Positions 34,306 through 48,482 of a stretch of 64,000 nt of DNA are shown here, in pieces. Every line of letters starts with the position of its first letter. Positions within the stretch are counted from its first letter, which is position 1. Source of the stretch: Gnetum montanum (Eukaryota > Streptophyta > Gnetopsida > Gnetales > Gnetaceae). The stretch covers positions 200,242 to 264,241 of the forward strand of contig MNCI01017481.1 of NCBI GenBank assembly GCA_015680685.1, written 5' to 3'. A program made the translations under genes and the position numbers. The notes under the pieces are model-generated. The model ran no database searches, was not told the origin of the DNA, and saw nothing but the letters and a program-made list of their open reading frames with translations.

Positions 34306-35983
34306 TAGAATGGCTAGTGCACATAATACCTCTGAGAAGGAATGACCCTGCTCATTATTTTGGATCTTCTCCTTTCAATTCAGTCATGGGGGAGATGGCC
34401 ACCTCTATTGATCAATCGAAGTCCTTAGTTCTTTTTGAATTTTTGTTTAACACATTTTTATTTTGCATGTTTTTGTTTCATAGATTTTTTTTTTTACACA
34501 TTCTTTCAACTTTTCTTATTTTTTCTTTACACCATCGTTCATATTTTTACTATTTTCTTATTTCCTTGATTTCTTTTATCCATCATCCAATAAGTGCTCA
34601 TGATGGTGGATTGAATTATATCATATTAATTGCTAATGTTTTATTTTTACCTTTGAATTATGATGCTAATATTAAGGTATGGTTCTTTTAATATAACAGG
34701 CAATGAGTCCATGTCATCCATGCATCCATGAATTTCTAAGGTCTCTCTTAGCTTGGAACTATATAGTCCCTTTCTTTAAATAATAAAACTATTAACGAAT
34801 TGGTGACTAGGAATTTCTCAAACTAAGGAAGGACTCAAGGATTAAAAAGGGTGTAACTTCAAGGGGATTTGATGCATTTGTATTGGCCATTCTCTTGGGT
34901 GCTTGAATGTTTCCTTCTTGGGTTTTCCTTACCATTCCAACGTTGCTCCATTATTAAGAAGCTAAGATAATAAAAATAATAAGTCTTTGCATGGTGTGGT
35001 TCTCATGCAAAAAAAAAATGAAAAAAAGTGAGAATTCAAAGCACACCCCTTAGACAAAAAAAATGCAAAAAAAATGCATGGGTCTTTGCATGGTGTGGTT
35101 CCCATTCAAAAAAAAAACAACAACATGGGAATTCAAAGCACACCCCTTAGACCAAATAAAAGGGCTATAAGCACTGGTTATGAAACTAGAAAGATATGTT
35201 ATCCATGCCTAAAGGTTCCCTCTAACTAAGGTCCTTTCTCGCTTCCTACTTCTCCATCTCACTCTCCTCGGAATGGTGGTGACTCTTTGTGGAAGAATTC
35301 TTGTTGCTTCAGGTGGATGGATTGGTTAAGTGTGTTGATGAAAGGTCACTGGATGTGGTTTTTTTAAGTCTAGATTTGGGATGAGTTCTACTCAATTACA
35401 TTAACCATGAAATACACAAGGGACTTTACACAACCTTGTTCTTTGGATTCCATTCCATTCTCTTCTCTCCATCTTTCTCCCCATTTTTCCACCTCATTTT
35501 CAATTTTATCATTAGTCTATTACTGGGTTGATGCATTTTTTTTCTTTGGTGAATTCTTGTGGGTAAGTTTTTAACTCTTGCTTCCAAATGACATTCCTAG
35601 AGCCTACAGACTCTNGAAATGACGATCATACAAATAATGGACTGGGCTTGGAGGAAGCACTTAGGATGGACCAGAACTAGAGCATTTTACAAAAGGGGCA
35701 AGTCTGGTGGCGTGGCTATGGATAAATAATGGAAGGCGCAATCTTAGCATTGGCAACAACACGCTTCATTTTCTTTCTCTCTCTTTCTCTACAGGCTACC
35801 AAATAAAGTCTTGGATGTCATTTATGTATGAGTGTTCACCACAATGTTGTAATATGCTAATTGATCCATCCACTAGGCATGTTGAGTCTATTATCTACCA
35901 GTTGTCAATTAGTCAATAATCCCATACCTTCCCAATATTTTGTAAGGAACTCGAGGATGAGTTTTCATTCATTCGTGGGGGTA
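34306..35983 (+). other. E3 3' UTR with polypurine tract
   Basis: Non-coding, T-rich then mixed. It holds a hairpin-forming repeat (34982-35160) and ends in GTGGGGGTA (35975-35983) before the LTR. A single N lies at 35615. No ORF with recognisable content. Confidence 0.75.
34982..35160 (+). repeat. Hairpin repeat in E3 3' UTR, two copies
   Basis: Each copy has TCTTTGCATGGTGTGGTT, an A-rich loop, then GAATTCAAAGCACACCCC, which can pair imperfectly with the first half. E4 has three copies (41404-41646), and E6 begins one at the window edge. Confidence 0.75.
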
Positions 35984-36993
35984 TGATGANNNNNNNNNNN
36001 NNNNNNNNNNNNNNNNNNNNNNNNNNNNNNNNNNNNNNNNNNNNNNNNNNNNNNNNNNNNNNNNNNGTTACTCTAATTATTAGAGTGGTTATTATTAGAT
36101 TAGTTACTCTAATTATTAGAGTGATTATTATTATAGGGGCATTTTCTCTAAAATGAGTGGAAGTTTCTCTCTAAAATTACAGGGGAAGTTTCTCTAAAAT
36201 TAGAGTGGAAGCTTTTGTAATTATTAGAGTAGTTGCTTCCAAGTCTATAAATACAGTGCCTAGGCACACAATAAAGGGGAGTCAAAAAAAGAAGAAGAAG
36301 AATTCAGAAGAGGAAGTATTTTAGGAGTCAAGTAGTGCAACTCTAGCCAAGTACCCGCAGTAGGAGGTCTAAGTGTGGACAAATCTTTATTCGAGCATTG
36401 TGTACCTAAGCACACCTTGTGTACGGCAATAAAGACGAGCTCTTGGATTCATCCTTGCAGCACTTGAGATTTTTTTTCTTACTCATTTCCTTTATTTTAT
36501 TTTCTTCTGCATTTATTTTATTTTATTATTTTATTTTATTTTATGCACTTTACATTTATGTTATTAGCACACACAGTACGATCACTTCGAGCATGCGTGT
36601 AACACTTGGTAACACAGTAACGGTTAGCATTTGGTAATCCTAGTAGTGTTGCGCTGATTCAAGATGTGTACGGCAAGTGAGAATGAATACTGGTGTTAGG
36701 ATTAGTTTAAAGCCTAGTTAATCAATAGTTAAGTTAAATTAGTCACTTAGTTATCTCTCTCTTTCCCTATTAGCACAGGACATAAAAAGATAAAAGTTAT
36801 AAAAATCATGTACCTTAAGCTTACTTAACCATACAACTGTGAAAATACAAGTAAGTTTGGGAAGACAATGATCAACCAACCCATCCTTGTTCCATTAGGG
36901 CGTGTAAGCACTTAGTCCTTGTAGTTCAACCAGATCGTACATGAAATGCTCGTATTCGTATGGTTGAGTGTAGGGGTACCTCACCGCTCATCA
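35984..36993 (+). repeat. E3 3' LTR (contains N gap)
   Basis: It starts TGATGA directly before the gap 35990-36066 and matches 27821-28735, with TATAAATA near 36244 and AATAAA near 36428. By eye about 8 percent differs from the 5' LTR over 200 bp. Confidence 0.92.
35990..36066. other. Assembly gap (77 N)
   Basis: A run of N inside the AT-rich tandem U3 of the E3 3' LTR; the repeat structure probably caused it. Confidence 0.98.
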
Positions 36994-37206
36994 GATATCT
37001 TCTAACTAGAAATACTTCTCAAGTGTCTTCAATGAACCTGTAAAAGCATTTGTGTCATCTACAACATTAAATGTTTTCAATTCAATATGTGTAAGTCCTA
37101 CAACATTTATGAACACTCTAGCAAGCCTTGCCTCATCTTCCTTATTAAGCTTGTTTAGAGAAGAAGTATATAGAATTCTTGTATGAAAAATAAGATTTCC
37201 TCCCAT
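36994..37206 (-). pseudogene. E0: eroded gag remnant, first part
   Basis: This minus-strand frame (GLTHIELKTFNVVDD, GSLKTLEKYF) leads into the E3 insertion site and would continue at 27820. It is probably the N-terminal part of an old retroelement gag. The assignment is tentative. Confidence 0.4.
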
Positions 37207-39356
37207 TGGAATCCTTGACTGATGGATTCATATACATCCATAGACATATTATCCTTCCTCATCATCTACTTCACCTCTTCTTGGTTATGAAACTTCTTAA
37301 TCTAAACATGCATGCTCTTCACCTCTACATGTCTAGATATGGCTAGGACTGGTATTTCTATCTACCTTTACGTTAATTTTTTTCAACCAAGTGATGATCA
37401 TCTAGAAGGTAGACTTCATGCTCTACATTTCTTTATTTAGTTCTTGAACCTATTTCTTATTAGGTGTCATATGAACTAGACAACATTCTCAAAAAATTCC
37501 AATCAACACAAAGCTCCAAAGATTTGATACTGATAATGCTAGAGGAGGTTCACTCCAATAATTAATCATCTTCAAATACTAAATCTAGGTATTATGAAAG
37601 ATAATTAATTTGATAGAAAATAAGAAAACTAGCTATCTTCATTTATTCAATTAGAATATTAAAATAGAATTTCCAAAACCCACAAACATCCAAAACCTTT
37701 CATACTTAAATGATCTTGTAGAGCATGAGGATCTACAACCACATAATGATTGTTCTTAATTCAAGACATAATCAATGGATAATCTCTTCCACAGCCTATA
37801 ATTGAGATTCAATTTAGAGAAGCAAATAAGAGATAAGAATACATAGGCCAATCCACACACATTGACCCTGGAGCTACAACCACACTTACACTCACTTGAT
37901 ATGCTCTATCATACTATTGCCAAGTTCTCTTTAATTCAAGAGCTATCAACATGACTTCTTTCTTCTCTTTATATTCATAAACATGAAACACCAATAAATT
38001 TATTGAGAAACTAGATAAAAAAAACTAGGAAAACCTTTCACAAGCTCAACTTGGAGTTCTCATGTTGTTTCTATCTTTTTCCTTCCTCTCCTAGCTATTT
38101 TCTAACTTTGGATGGCCAAATCCAAAAATTTTCCAATTGTTTGGGCCATCTCTAAACTCCTCAAGTCACCTCCTAGAAATTCCTAGCTTTCAAACAAGAT
38201 GTATGCTATTTTTGGAAGATTTCTCCTCCCTCGACAAGAAATCTTCATTATTAGAAAGACGTCTCACCTAAGATGGACCCTCTACAAGTAATGCATCTCC
38301 TTCAATTATAGAATGTCTCCTACTAGAATGAAGACATCTTCTATGAAGACTCCACTCCTGTCCAAGACATCTCCTTGACCTCCAAGATGTCTCCACAAAG
38401 CCCAAAACCTACAAAACATACATGTAATGAAGATTAAGAGGATTAGAAGAGATGTCCCTAAACCAATCACTTATCATGACTCCCATCATTTTTTATTTTT
38501 TTTAATCATTCCCTAAGAGATCACTTTCCTTTCTAAGGATGAATAAATTACTACTATCTCCGATTCTAAAATTAACATATTGTTACTCACATCTATTAAT
38601 GATTAACCATCTACCTCTATTTCATCACCAACACCCAGGAAACCTTGTTTTATAAACATCTATACTCATTAACAAATAATATAAACTACTCAATTATCAA
38701 CTCACTCACATTTTCCTTTCATGATAAATTTTCTATTATCAATGTTCCCATCACCAAATCATTTTTGGTAAACTATTCCTTAATTGTCTATAGCCTTGTA
38801 TGTAATTGATTTGACTCCACATTATTCTTCTTCTCTATCTATTACTTAGCCTACTATATTAACTATTACATCAATTCAACCATCAAAGTCCTTTGTTATC
38901 AATTATCCATCCAATTTTTCTTCCATAATAGGATATATACCTCCTTAACTATTTTCAAATCTTTAACCAAGACCATGTAAAACCTTCTATACTACTAATC
39001 ACATTTCTAGTATGAATACGCCCACTATCTCATATGTGCCACCTCTTTAGTTCTTATGGTTCCCATATTTCCTCCTTATTTATCTACATTATTCATTCAC
39101 TATTGTTTTCCATAGGTACCACATCTTTAGTTGCTATTATTCTTGTCTCTACTTCCTCTTTCTTTACACTATTTATTCATCATTATTTTCCATTCCCTAT
39201 GAGCAATTTATCTCTTAATCAACCCTAAACCTAAACATCATTGTCCTATATATCTTTAAGCCATTATCAATAAATCAATCATCTACATCAATAATAAGCA
39301 TTTAATCTATGCCTAGCTAGAGCTGCATTATTATCTAAGAAGACATCATCCCTCAT
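37207..39356. other. No recognisable gene (E0 upstream region)
   Basis: AT-rich, pyrimidine-rich sequence without a convincing ORF, repeat or LTR. It may be the leader or LTR of E0, but I cannot show that. The E4 3' LTR starts at 39357. Confidence 0.5.
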
Positions 39357-40208
39357 TGATGAGCAGCGAGGTACCCCTACACCTAACTATACAAATAACT
39401 AAGACATTTACGTGTGATCTAATCAAATTCCATGGACCTATAATTCTCTAGTGTACTAGTTCCTCTAGCAAGTGAAATGGGCATTGAGAAAATTTTTTGT
39501 CTTCCCAACTACATTTGTGAAGCTTAAGGGTATGGTTTAAGTGTAATTGAGGTACATAATTTTTCTCATTTTATGTTTTATAAGTTTAGTCACCTACAAA
39601 AAAATGAAATATAGAGTAATTTAAGATCTAATCCATTCACTACCTAGCTAGCCTAACACAAGTACACATCCGACTTTCTTTCATACATCCTAAACACATA
39701 TAGCACTGCTGGGCTACCAAACATTAAATGTTGCTAGATGACTGAACACTATATGTATCCTCGAAGTGGTTGTGCTTGTGTTCATTAACAAATGGAAATT
39801 AATTGCTTAATTTAAAAGCATTAAAGTAAAGTGCATTAAAGAAAACATTATTCTATTCTTAGTGCTGCAAGGATTATTAAAAGGCTTTATTTTTATTCCC
39901 ATCACACTGCTATGCTCAAGTACATCAATGTTTGAGCAAAGATCCCTACACACTTAGACTCCTACTATGGGCACTCAAAATACATTCTAACTTTGGAGAA
40001 AACAAACTACAAGAGCTTCACTACTCTATGAAAAACCATGAAAAACTATATAAAAATCATGAGCCCAAGCACTATGTTTAAAGGCCAACATATATCCCGT
40101 GATATTGGATATCTAACATCACATCCTGGGCTTTGACATTGGGTATCTGATGTCGTGGCTCCAATATCAAGTATCCAATATCAAAGCATGTCAGAACATG
40201 ACTCATCA
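39357..40208 (-). repeat. E4 3' LTR
   Basis: On the minus strand it begins TGATGAGTCATG and ends TACCTCGCTGCTCATCA. U3 carries GATATTGGATA-type units. Upstream (40209-40217) GTGAGGATA is the likely polypurine remnant. Confidence 0.92.
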
Positions 40209-42400
40209 TATCCTCACAACTAAATGAAAACTCATCCTTGAGTGAAGAAGAGGAGAACCAAGTTTCTTACAAAATATTGAGAATGTATGAGATTATTTCC
40301 TAACATACAAAATAACTCAAATGGAACAAATAGACTTTGAGTGCCCAAGGCTACAAAGTTACAATCTTTTACAAAATTGGGTGTTCATGATAAGAGAAGT
40401 GAACACCTTAAGTAGAATTGACATCCACCCCTCTTGGTAGCTAAAGAGCAAGAGAGAAGAGCCAATGATCATGAATGAACCTTGTTGTGTGGTACTACCA
40501 TATCATCCTTGGTGAAGATAGTCCTGCTCCCAATTCATGCTTCCCACTGCAATCACAATAGAATCATGAATTAGTATGCAATGTGTAACACATAGCTATT
40601 AAATTTCTTGTCTCATCAATGGTTACACTCAGCTAGGTTGTGATTGTGGTAGATTGATTCCTTTGGGAGTGTTAGCAGGAATGTTAACAGATAGGGTAAA
40701 ATAGATAAGCAATCCATTAAGTTTGAAAAAATTCTATACAAGAAAATATTTTAAGAGGGTGTAAGAATTCACAACAATAAAAAGGAAAGTTCATTGAAAA
40801 ATATTGTAAAGATGTGCACAATTGGATGTCATTGATGAGGTAAACAAAATGATTCAACTTCCATGTAAAAGATATGCATGTGGGTCCTCCCAAAAGCAAG
40901 CACAAGTCTTTTATGCTCTTGCATAAGTTCAAACCAAAGAGCCTGTGGGCTCCATGGATGATTAATGATTATGGAAGGTTAAGTACAAAAACCTGAAAGA
41001 AACTACCTAAGAATTTCAACACATCAAACTAGGACATCGAACAAGAACATGAAACTGGTAGTGAGGTGAGACATGGAAAGCATAGATGGAAGAAAAAGAG
41101 TGGAATGGAGTTCCTAATCAAGGTCACATGGAGTCCCTTGTGAATTTTATGGTTAAATGACTTGATAAGATCCATCATTAGTCTAGACCAAAACCAACCT
41201 TGTTTAGTGACTTCGCATCACCATTCTAAGACTAGTCCATCCCCTTGAGGCACAAAAGTGCATCCACAGAACAATCAACATCCCTTATTAAAGAAGAAAA
41301 TAGAATTAGGAAGTGAGGAAGGGCGTTAGTTAACGGGGACCTTCAGGCATAGGTAACATGTCTTTCTAGTCCCATAACTAGTGCTTATAGCCCATTTATT
41401 TCATCTAAGAAGTGTGCTTTGAATTTCCATCATGTTTTTTTTCCTCTCTTTTTTGAAATGAAAACCACACCATGCAAAGACATATGTGTTTATTTTGTCT
41501 AAGGGGTGTGCTTTGAATTCCCATTGGTTTTTTTTCAATGAGAACCACACCATGCAAAGACGTATACATTTATTTTGTCTAAGGGGTGTGCTTTGAATTC
41601 CCATCAGTTTTTTTTTTTTTTTATGAAAACCACACCATGCAAAGATGTATTTAACTTCCTTCTATTGGTTGATATAGAACAGTAGGAAATCTATAAAAAC
41701 ACAAATGCACCCAGCCAAATACAAAGGCACAAAGAATACCAAATCCCCTTGAAGTCACACCTTGTTCAAACCTTTGAATCCTTTCCAATTCTAGAAACTA
41801 CCAAAGTCACAAATTTGTTAACATTTTATTAATGAAAAAGGGACTGCACATTTCTAGAACAAGGAAAACCATAGAGTTTTTGAATGGATGTTGTGGACTC
41901 ACTTTCGATTGCATGGAAAAGAAACCATGTCCTAATCATCCATAACAAAATTCAAAGCCAAAACCCAAATACCAATAATTAAATGATAAAATAGTACATA
42001 CCACCATCAAGAAATGCATTACCACTATACCTAGCACTTATTAACAAAAAGTTAGAAAATCGCACTAAAATAAAAGAAAAGAAAATATAAAAGAAAGTGT
42101 AAAATACTCAAGAAATAGCAAATGTACTAATGATGGTTTAAAACAAAAATTAGAAAAGATTAATAACATAAAAATAAGAAGATGTAAAATAAAGAATGTG
42201 TAAAACTAAAAGTTGTAAAACAAAAAGATGAAAAATTGAGGAGTTTCTTATATGGTTAGTATGGATGTCCATCTTCCCACACAACTAAGTTGAAAGGAGA
42301 AGATCCTAAATATGGAACATGGTTGTCCATTTGATGAGGCATTTGTTGTATTAGCTGGCTTATGCTCATGGAAAAGTTTGATTTATTGGATGTTAACCAA
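40209..42400 (-). other. E4 3' UTR
   Basis: Non-coding, AT-rich. It contains three copies of the hairpin repeat (41404-41646) that is also in E3. No gene is visible. Confidence 0.75.
41404..41646 (-). repeat. Hairpin repeat in E4 3' UTR, three copies
   Basis: Copies read GGTGTGCTTTGAATTCCCAT, a T-run, then GAACCACACCATGCAAAG, and are about 85-95 bp apart. They are the reverse complement of the E3 copies, as expected from orientation. Confidence 0.8.
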
Positions 42401-43540
42401 CTATTTCTTGTCTGGGCTCTCAGGTTTGTAGATCATCATGGGCCCAAAACTAAAAGTTTCATAAATGATGTAAGGTCCTTCCCACAATGTTTGGAACCTA
42501 GTTCGTTGAGATACATGTGTGGGGTTCCAGTAGAGAACCTTATCTCCTAGTTGAAATTTGACTTTTCTAATTTTAAGGTCATGGTGCTTTTTGTTGTAGG
42601 CCTTGTGTAACTCGTTAGATGATAAGGCCACCAATCGATTTTTGTCTAGCAAGTTGGGATTCATTAGTCTTTCTTTTTGTGATAGACTCAAGTCAAGGTC
42701 AAGGTCACAAGCTATTGAAAGTGTAAAAAGCTTAGATTGAATAAGAAGTGTTGGTAATTTTCTATACATAAGCTCATAGTGAGAATAGCCTATAGAAAAT
42801 TTCCATGTTGAGCGGTAGGCCCACAGGACATCATTGAGTTTTGTGCTCTAGTCTTTCCTATATTTACTAACAATTCTTGTTAGAATCCTTATGGTTTTCC
42901 TATTGGTACCATAAGCTTGACCATTAGCTTAGTTGTGGTAGGGTGTTGTGAGTTTATGTTCAACTCCCAAGTGTTGCATGAGCTTTCAAAAAGTAGTGCT
43001 TTTAAAGTGAGTCCCATTATCAGAAATTAATGCACATGGCACACTAAACTTATTTACAACAATAGTAGATGATGTATAGTTGATGACGAATACTACTTCT
43101 ACTCATTTCATATAATAATCAACAATGGATATGATGTATTCCTTTCCATTTGACATGGACATGATGGAAACCATGAAATCAATGTCCCAGATGTTGAAGG
43201 GTTCTAGTGGTTGAATTCATTACTGAGGTCCCTCCATTTAAGTAGTCATTCCACCATCTCATTGGCATCGTTAATAAGAGTAAACATAATGTTGAGCATC
43301 CTTGAATATTTTTGGCCAATAGTACCCTACCATTAGGATTTTAATGATTGTGTGTCTCCCAACATAGTGTTCTCCACAAGGACCTTCATGAGCATCTTGG
43401 AAAACACATAATTGATCGACATCATGGACACACCAACGAACTAGGCCATTTGTGCACACCTTGTAGAGGTATCTATTGATCTCCATGAAGTGTTTTACCT
43501 AGTGAAGAAACTACTATTTCTTCTAGTGATCCAACCCTTA
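42401..43540 (-). pseudogene. E4 integrase
   Basis: The zinc-finger part (HEGPCGEHYVGRHTI, VGYYWPKIF) lies at about 43400-43270. The core has NIWDIDFM and SDNGTHFKS. The Glu motif reads ANGQAYGTNRK, so the catalytic Glu is replaced. The C-terminal part (LGDKVLYWNPTHVSQRTRF) is well kept to 42401. Confidence 0.85.
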
Positions 43541-44100
43541 TGACATCTCTTGGGTAAGAAGATAGATGAGAATGCCATCATACCATTTAGGCTCATTGGG
43601 CAATTGTTCAGTTATAGCCCCAACAAAGAGGAGTTCATCAAGAAACATATCAAATAGTGGATTTTCTTCCTCTTTATTATTCCATTGTAACCAAGACAAG
43701 TGAGCAGAAATCACATTCTCAGTGTCCTTTAGATCTACCATCATAATATCAAATTCTTGCAAGATCACCAGTCATCATATGACACAGGGGCTTAGTGTTG
43801 GCATATTCATCAAGAAGTAGATAGCACTATGGTCCATGTGCACAAACACCTTGTATCCAATCACATAATTCCTAAAATTCTCTAGAGTAAACACCACTAA
43901 AATCAATTCTTTGTCTATATTAGTGTAGTTCAATTATGCACCCACAATGCTTTGACTAGCGTAGTGGATGTAGTATGGATGTTTCTTGTCATCCATCTAC
44001 GTAAGCATGGCTTCCAAGGCATAATTTGATGCATCCATTATGACATGAAATGGTCTGGGCTAGTCATGTGCTTGTAAGATTGGATTTTCTACAAGTTTCT
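43541..44100 (-). pseudogene. E4 RNase H
   Basis: The minus strand reads MDASNYALEAML, HPYYIHYASQSI, ELILVVFTLENFRNYVIG and VHMDHSAIYFLM, the usual RNase H blocks after Athila RT, with stops. E3 lacks this domain. Confidence 0.8.
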
Positions 44101-44990
44101 CTTTTAGTTTTTGGAATGCCTTTTTACATCTTGCAGTCCAAATAAATGGAGCATCTTTCTTTGTCAATTCCACCAACAGCCTTGCGATCTTAGAAAAATT
44201 CTCTATGAATGATAGTTTTTGGTTGGTGTGTTATTCCTTGGATGACTATTATTTTCTTAGAATATACTTTAATTCCTACTTGTGATATTCTGTGTCTCAA
44301 TACAATGCCTTCCTAGACCATTAGATGACCTTTTTTTCAATTGAGCTGCAAGTTGGTTTTAACACATCATTTTAGCACTTGCTCAAGGTGACCTAGGGAT
44401 TACTCAAATGTAGCTCCATAAGTGAATAATTCATACATGAATACTTCCATACTATTTCTAATTTTGTACTGAAAAATGCTCAAAACCAAGCATTAGAATG
44501 TAGTAAGAGCATTGCATAAACCAAATGGCATCTTGCGATATGCAAAAGTTCCCCAAGGACTCATGAATGTTGTCTTTACTTAGTCCTCTGGTGTAATTTG
44601 AATTTGGTTATAACCACTATAACCATCTAGAAAAATGTAGTAGTAATGCCCAAATATTGTGTTTAACACCTAATTAACAAATGGAAATGGAAAATGGTTC
44701 TTGAATCTTGCCATATTCAGTAATTGAAAATCAATGCAGACCTTCCACTTACCTCCTTTCTTTGGCATAATCACAAGTGGACTAACCCACTCACTATTTG
44801 CAATGGGATAAATAAACCTCACCTTAAAGAGTTTTTCAATCTCTTGTTTGATGACTTGCTTCAATTTGGGGTTCAATTGCCTCGGTGGCTGTCTCTTTGG
44901 CTTCATGGTAGGATCAACGTAGATATCATGCTGGCATATCCTAGGATCAATCCTTGCGAGTTCAAGATATGACCAAGAAAAAGTTGTTGA
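44101..44990 (-). pseudogene. E4 reverse transcriptase
   Basis: LKQVIKQEIEKLFKVRFIYP and WVSPLVIMPKKGGKWKVCID (44906-44670) are RT palm and fingers blocks matching E3. Downstream parts run in shifted frames to about 44100. Confidence 0.85.
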
Positions 44991-45474
44991 CCATTTTCAA
45001 CCACATTCAATACCATCTTTTTCTACTCTGGAGAAAGATTTTAATTGATTATGATTGGCTTTCCATTTTTTAAAAAACACATATTCCATTCCGACTAGTA
45101 GCATTTTTAGTTCAAGAGGCTCTTACTTGAAATTTTCAAAATTTTCCAACTCTCTCTAATAAGTATCATCATTTTCATCATCAAAGAGTTGGTGATGAAC
45201 TTGTTCTAGTCCATCCATGCCTATGACATATGCACATGTCAAGCTCTCAATTGATTCCATGCAAAGTGTGCTTCTCTTGGAATTAGTGATCAACCACTGG
45301 GTGCCCTCCTATTTTGTAGCTACTATGTACAAACACCTTTGAACTTCTAATTCTGGTGCATACTACTTGCATGCAGAGATAGATTCTTTTTCATGACCCA
45401 AAGTTTCTGCACACAATTACATCCTATATTGTTAAATAAAATGCATGGAACTTTTTTCTTCTCAATCTTTCTGA

Positions 45475-48400
45475 TGCATTTTCTTTAGATATTTCTAGGG
45501 AAATATCTTTGATGTCCATTTTTGTATCAATAGTGCTAGGCCATGTCCTTCCCATGATGATTGGAAAATCCCCTTTGTAGTTATCCACCTTAATCACTAG
45601 GAAATTAGCAGGATAATACTATCCACAAATAGTGGTCACAATATCTTTCACAAGTCCCAATGGAATAGTGATGGACTGGTCTATCAATTTTAATCTAATA
45701 TTACTCTTCTTGAGAGGAGGTAGGTTCCATGGAATGTACATCTCATGAGAAATTAAATTGACACCAAAAATTAATTCAAGAAGAGATTTGCATGGCTCAT
45801 TCCTAGCAATCTGCAAATAAATGAGAGCACATCCAAGATTGACTAATTTCATGGAAAGGTTTCCAACATGGATCTAATCAGATACAGTGTGAGTAAGCAT
45901 CATAGTATGGATCCTAGGTAGTGTTTAATTTGAAGGGGACTTGAAGAAATTTGATACAGAGGAAGATGGAGGAATAGGGTTGTCAACCATAGGTGTATTT
46001 GAGGGCTTAGGTGGACTGTGGGGTCAAAAGAAATGTCTTTTCTTTGATTGAGTATTTGACCCACTCGATTAATGAATTGGTTGTAGATTAATAGCCTTAG
46101 TAGCATTATGTTATTGTCGTTGAGATGGTAGTTTACCCTACATAGGTGGAGCAGGTCGTAGATGTGCACTTGAAGGAGGAACCTATGTAGGGATAAGAGG
46201 GGGATAAGGATAAAAGGTGGCATCCTTTCTTTCATGTGAAGAATGAGTCCAATAATAACTAGAAGGGTGGTAGTGAGATTAAAAAGTAGAAATGTGATTA
46301 TAGGTGTCACATGGAGATAGGAATTGCTAAACATAATACCCATATGGATCAAGTTATTTGTAAGGATATTGATACCTTGGTGGTGCCAATGCCCATGATT
46401 ATGGTTGTTGCCACCGTTGATACTGCTCATATGGTTGTGGTGGAGTTCCACTTGGATAATATTGCTATTGCTAGTGGAACTACCTAAAATTACCTTAATG
46501 ATAAGGTAATCTTTTGGATTTTTTCCTTTGTGTTAGTCATGGATTCAAAGCATACACCCTAGACTCCTCTAAATGTGACACTATGGGGCAACATCCCTTA
46601 GGACGTTCATACTAGCAGATGTCACACCCACCATCATCATTTGATTCACTTTCTACAACTTCTTCTATTGTAGCAATCTTTCCTTTACCTTTTTAATAGG
46701 CACGCTCAACTTCCTTGCATCTTCTGCACTCATGATCACTACCTTGTTCTTTGGACTCTTCAGTAATTTTTAGAACAGTTTGAAATCTACTATTCATGGA
46801 GTCCCATAACTGATCAACGTTGGCCATAATTTTAGATTGAAATTTTTAGAGTGGCAAGGTTTTCCTTTTCACCACCTCATTAGGTGTGGATTCTTCCTCA
46901 CTATCACAAAATTGAACCTCGCTCTTACAAATGGAAGGATCATGGTTATATTCTTCTGCACATTCACTTTTTCTTAATTCACCCTCCTCTTTAACTACTT
47001 GCTCGATTAGTTTTTTTATCTGATAGGCACTTAATTCTGACAATCGCCCTTTGGCATAGACACCAAGGGTTCTCCTCATTTCTGATTAAATCCCATCTAC
47101 AATGTGGCGAAGTTGATCTAGTTGAGATTAACCATGGCTAATACATTTGTGCATTGAGGTATAGTATTAGCCAATGGTGGCATCCAAGAGCTCATGTGTT
47201 CCTTATTTCTATCCTTGGATTTTCCTTCTTAAGTTGGACACTCTATAGTATGTTTAATGTTTATCATTAAACAATTCAAACATGGTACTCTATCATTTGA
47301 TAGATTTTCACTCTAAGGACCGATACTAGTTCTCTACTTCTTTGATGAGTGTCTTTGGGAACAACTTAAGTTTTTGCCACTCATTCTCTATGTTCTACAA
47401 GGCACATGCATCTTGGAAAACTTAGAGATGGTTTTTCTAATTAAAGTTATATCCCCCTTTGAACTAAGGAATATTGTTCATATCTAGCCTTTTGATCTGA
47501 CTATCCTTCACGTGCCTTGCTAGAATTCATACTACCTTTACAATATTGAGCATACTTTGGGTAGCAAGCAAAGGCTCATTGAGATCATGATTATGGTGCC
47601 TACAATGCCCTCTACTACCCCTTAGTTCATGATGATGTGCCTCTCTTGAGTGTCACTCTCTTGATCTTGCCTTACCCAATGGTCTCTTCAATCATTTCAA
47701 TCTTTTCGATCATTTTGGTCACCTCCATCATGGTCTCATCAATCGTTTTGGTCACCTCCATCATGGTCTCACCTCTTATGGTTGTGGTTAATGCTAGAAG
47801 AAGAAGATGATGATGATGATGATAACAAAGGTGAAGAGGAAGGAGGACTAGCATCATCACGGTGCCTGCTACCCCCTCTTTGGTGATCACAACCATGATC
47901 ACAATCTTATTTCTTTTCTACATCCCTACCTTGGCTTACCTCTTTGGATCCTTCTCTATTATTGGATCCATTCTTACTAGAACCAAGATTATGAATAGTG
48001 GACTATAGGTTCTAGTTTTGACCTCCTTCACTGAAGTTAAGGAGAGGAATTTCACTGAATGGAAAACCCCTAGAGAAGGGTTCCCCACCATCTTTTTGGT
48101 ACAGTAGGAATGGGGAATCATTAAATCCTTTTCCCTTTGCAAATTCATTACATTGTTCTAAATGGTGATCCCTAAGATGTTGTGCCTCAGTGAAATGATA
48201 ATCCCTGGCATCACTGTCTTGAACAACATACTCAGCATGAAGTTTCTAGAGACCCCATTGTATAAGCATTTGTTAAAGCATTGCAAGAATGGATTGGTCA
48301 GGTGGTAACACAATGTTGCCCTCCATGTCATGCCACCACAACTATTCATTTTAATGTAGGATGAAGGTGAAATTAAGTACATACTCATTAAGATGAGCAT

Positions 48401-48482
48401 ATAATAATTGATATTGATGAGGCACCAACTGATGATCTCCATCAAAATTTTGCGAAAAAGCACTCTTGTGAGAAGAAGACAT
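45475..48482 (-). pseudogene. gag-pro: E4 gag-protease
   Basis: ATG at 48482 starts MSSSHKSAF, like E6 MASSHE. The YVLNFTFILH block, gag core, RTLGVYAKGRLSEL (about 47070), a degenerate zinc knuckle (about 46610, His lost) and protease (45852-45490; LLELIFGVNLISHEMY, GDFPIIMGRTW) follow. Stops and shifts are many. Confidence 0.87.

Larger units (their letters stand above)
27821..36993 (+). mobile_element. E3: Athila-type element, complete but decayed
   Basis: LTRs 27821-28735 and 35984-36993 (with a 77 N gap) start TGATGA and end CTCATCA. The target duplication is GATAT (27816-27820, 36994-36998). A primer site complementary to tRNA-Asp with a few changes, gag, protease, RT, integrase, 3' UTR and a polypurine tract follow in order. 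The RNase H domain is missing. RT and gag sequence place it in the Athila group. Confidence 0.93.
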
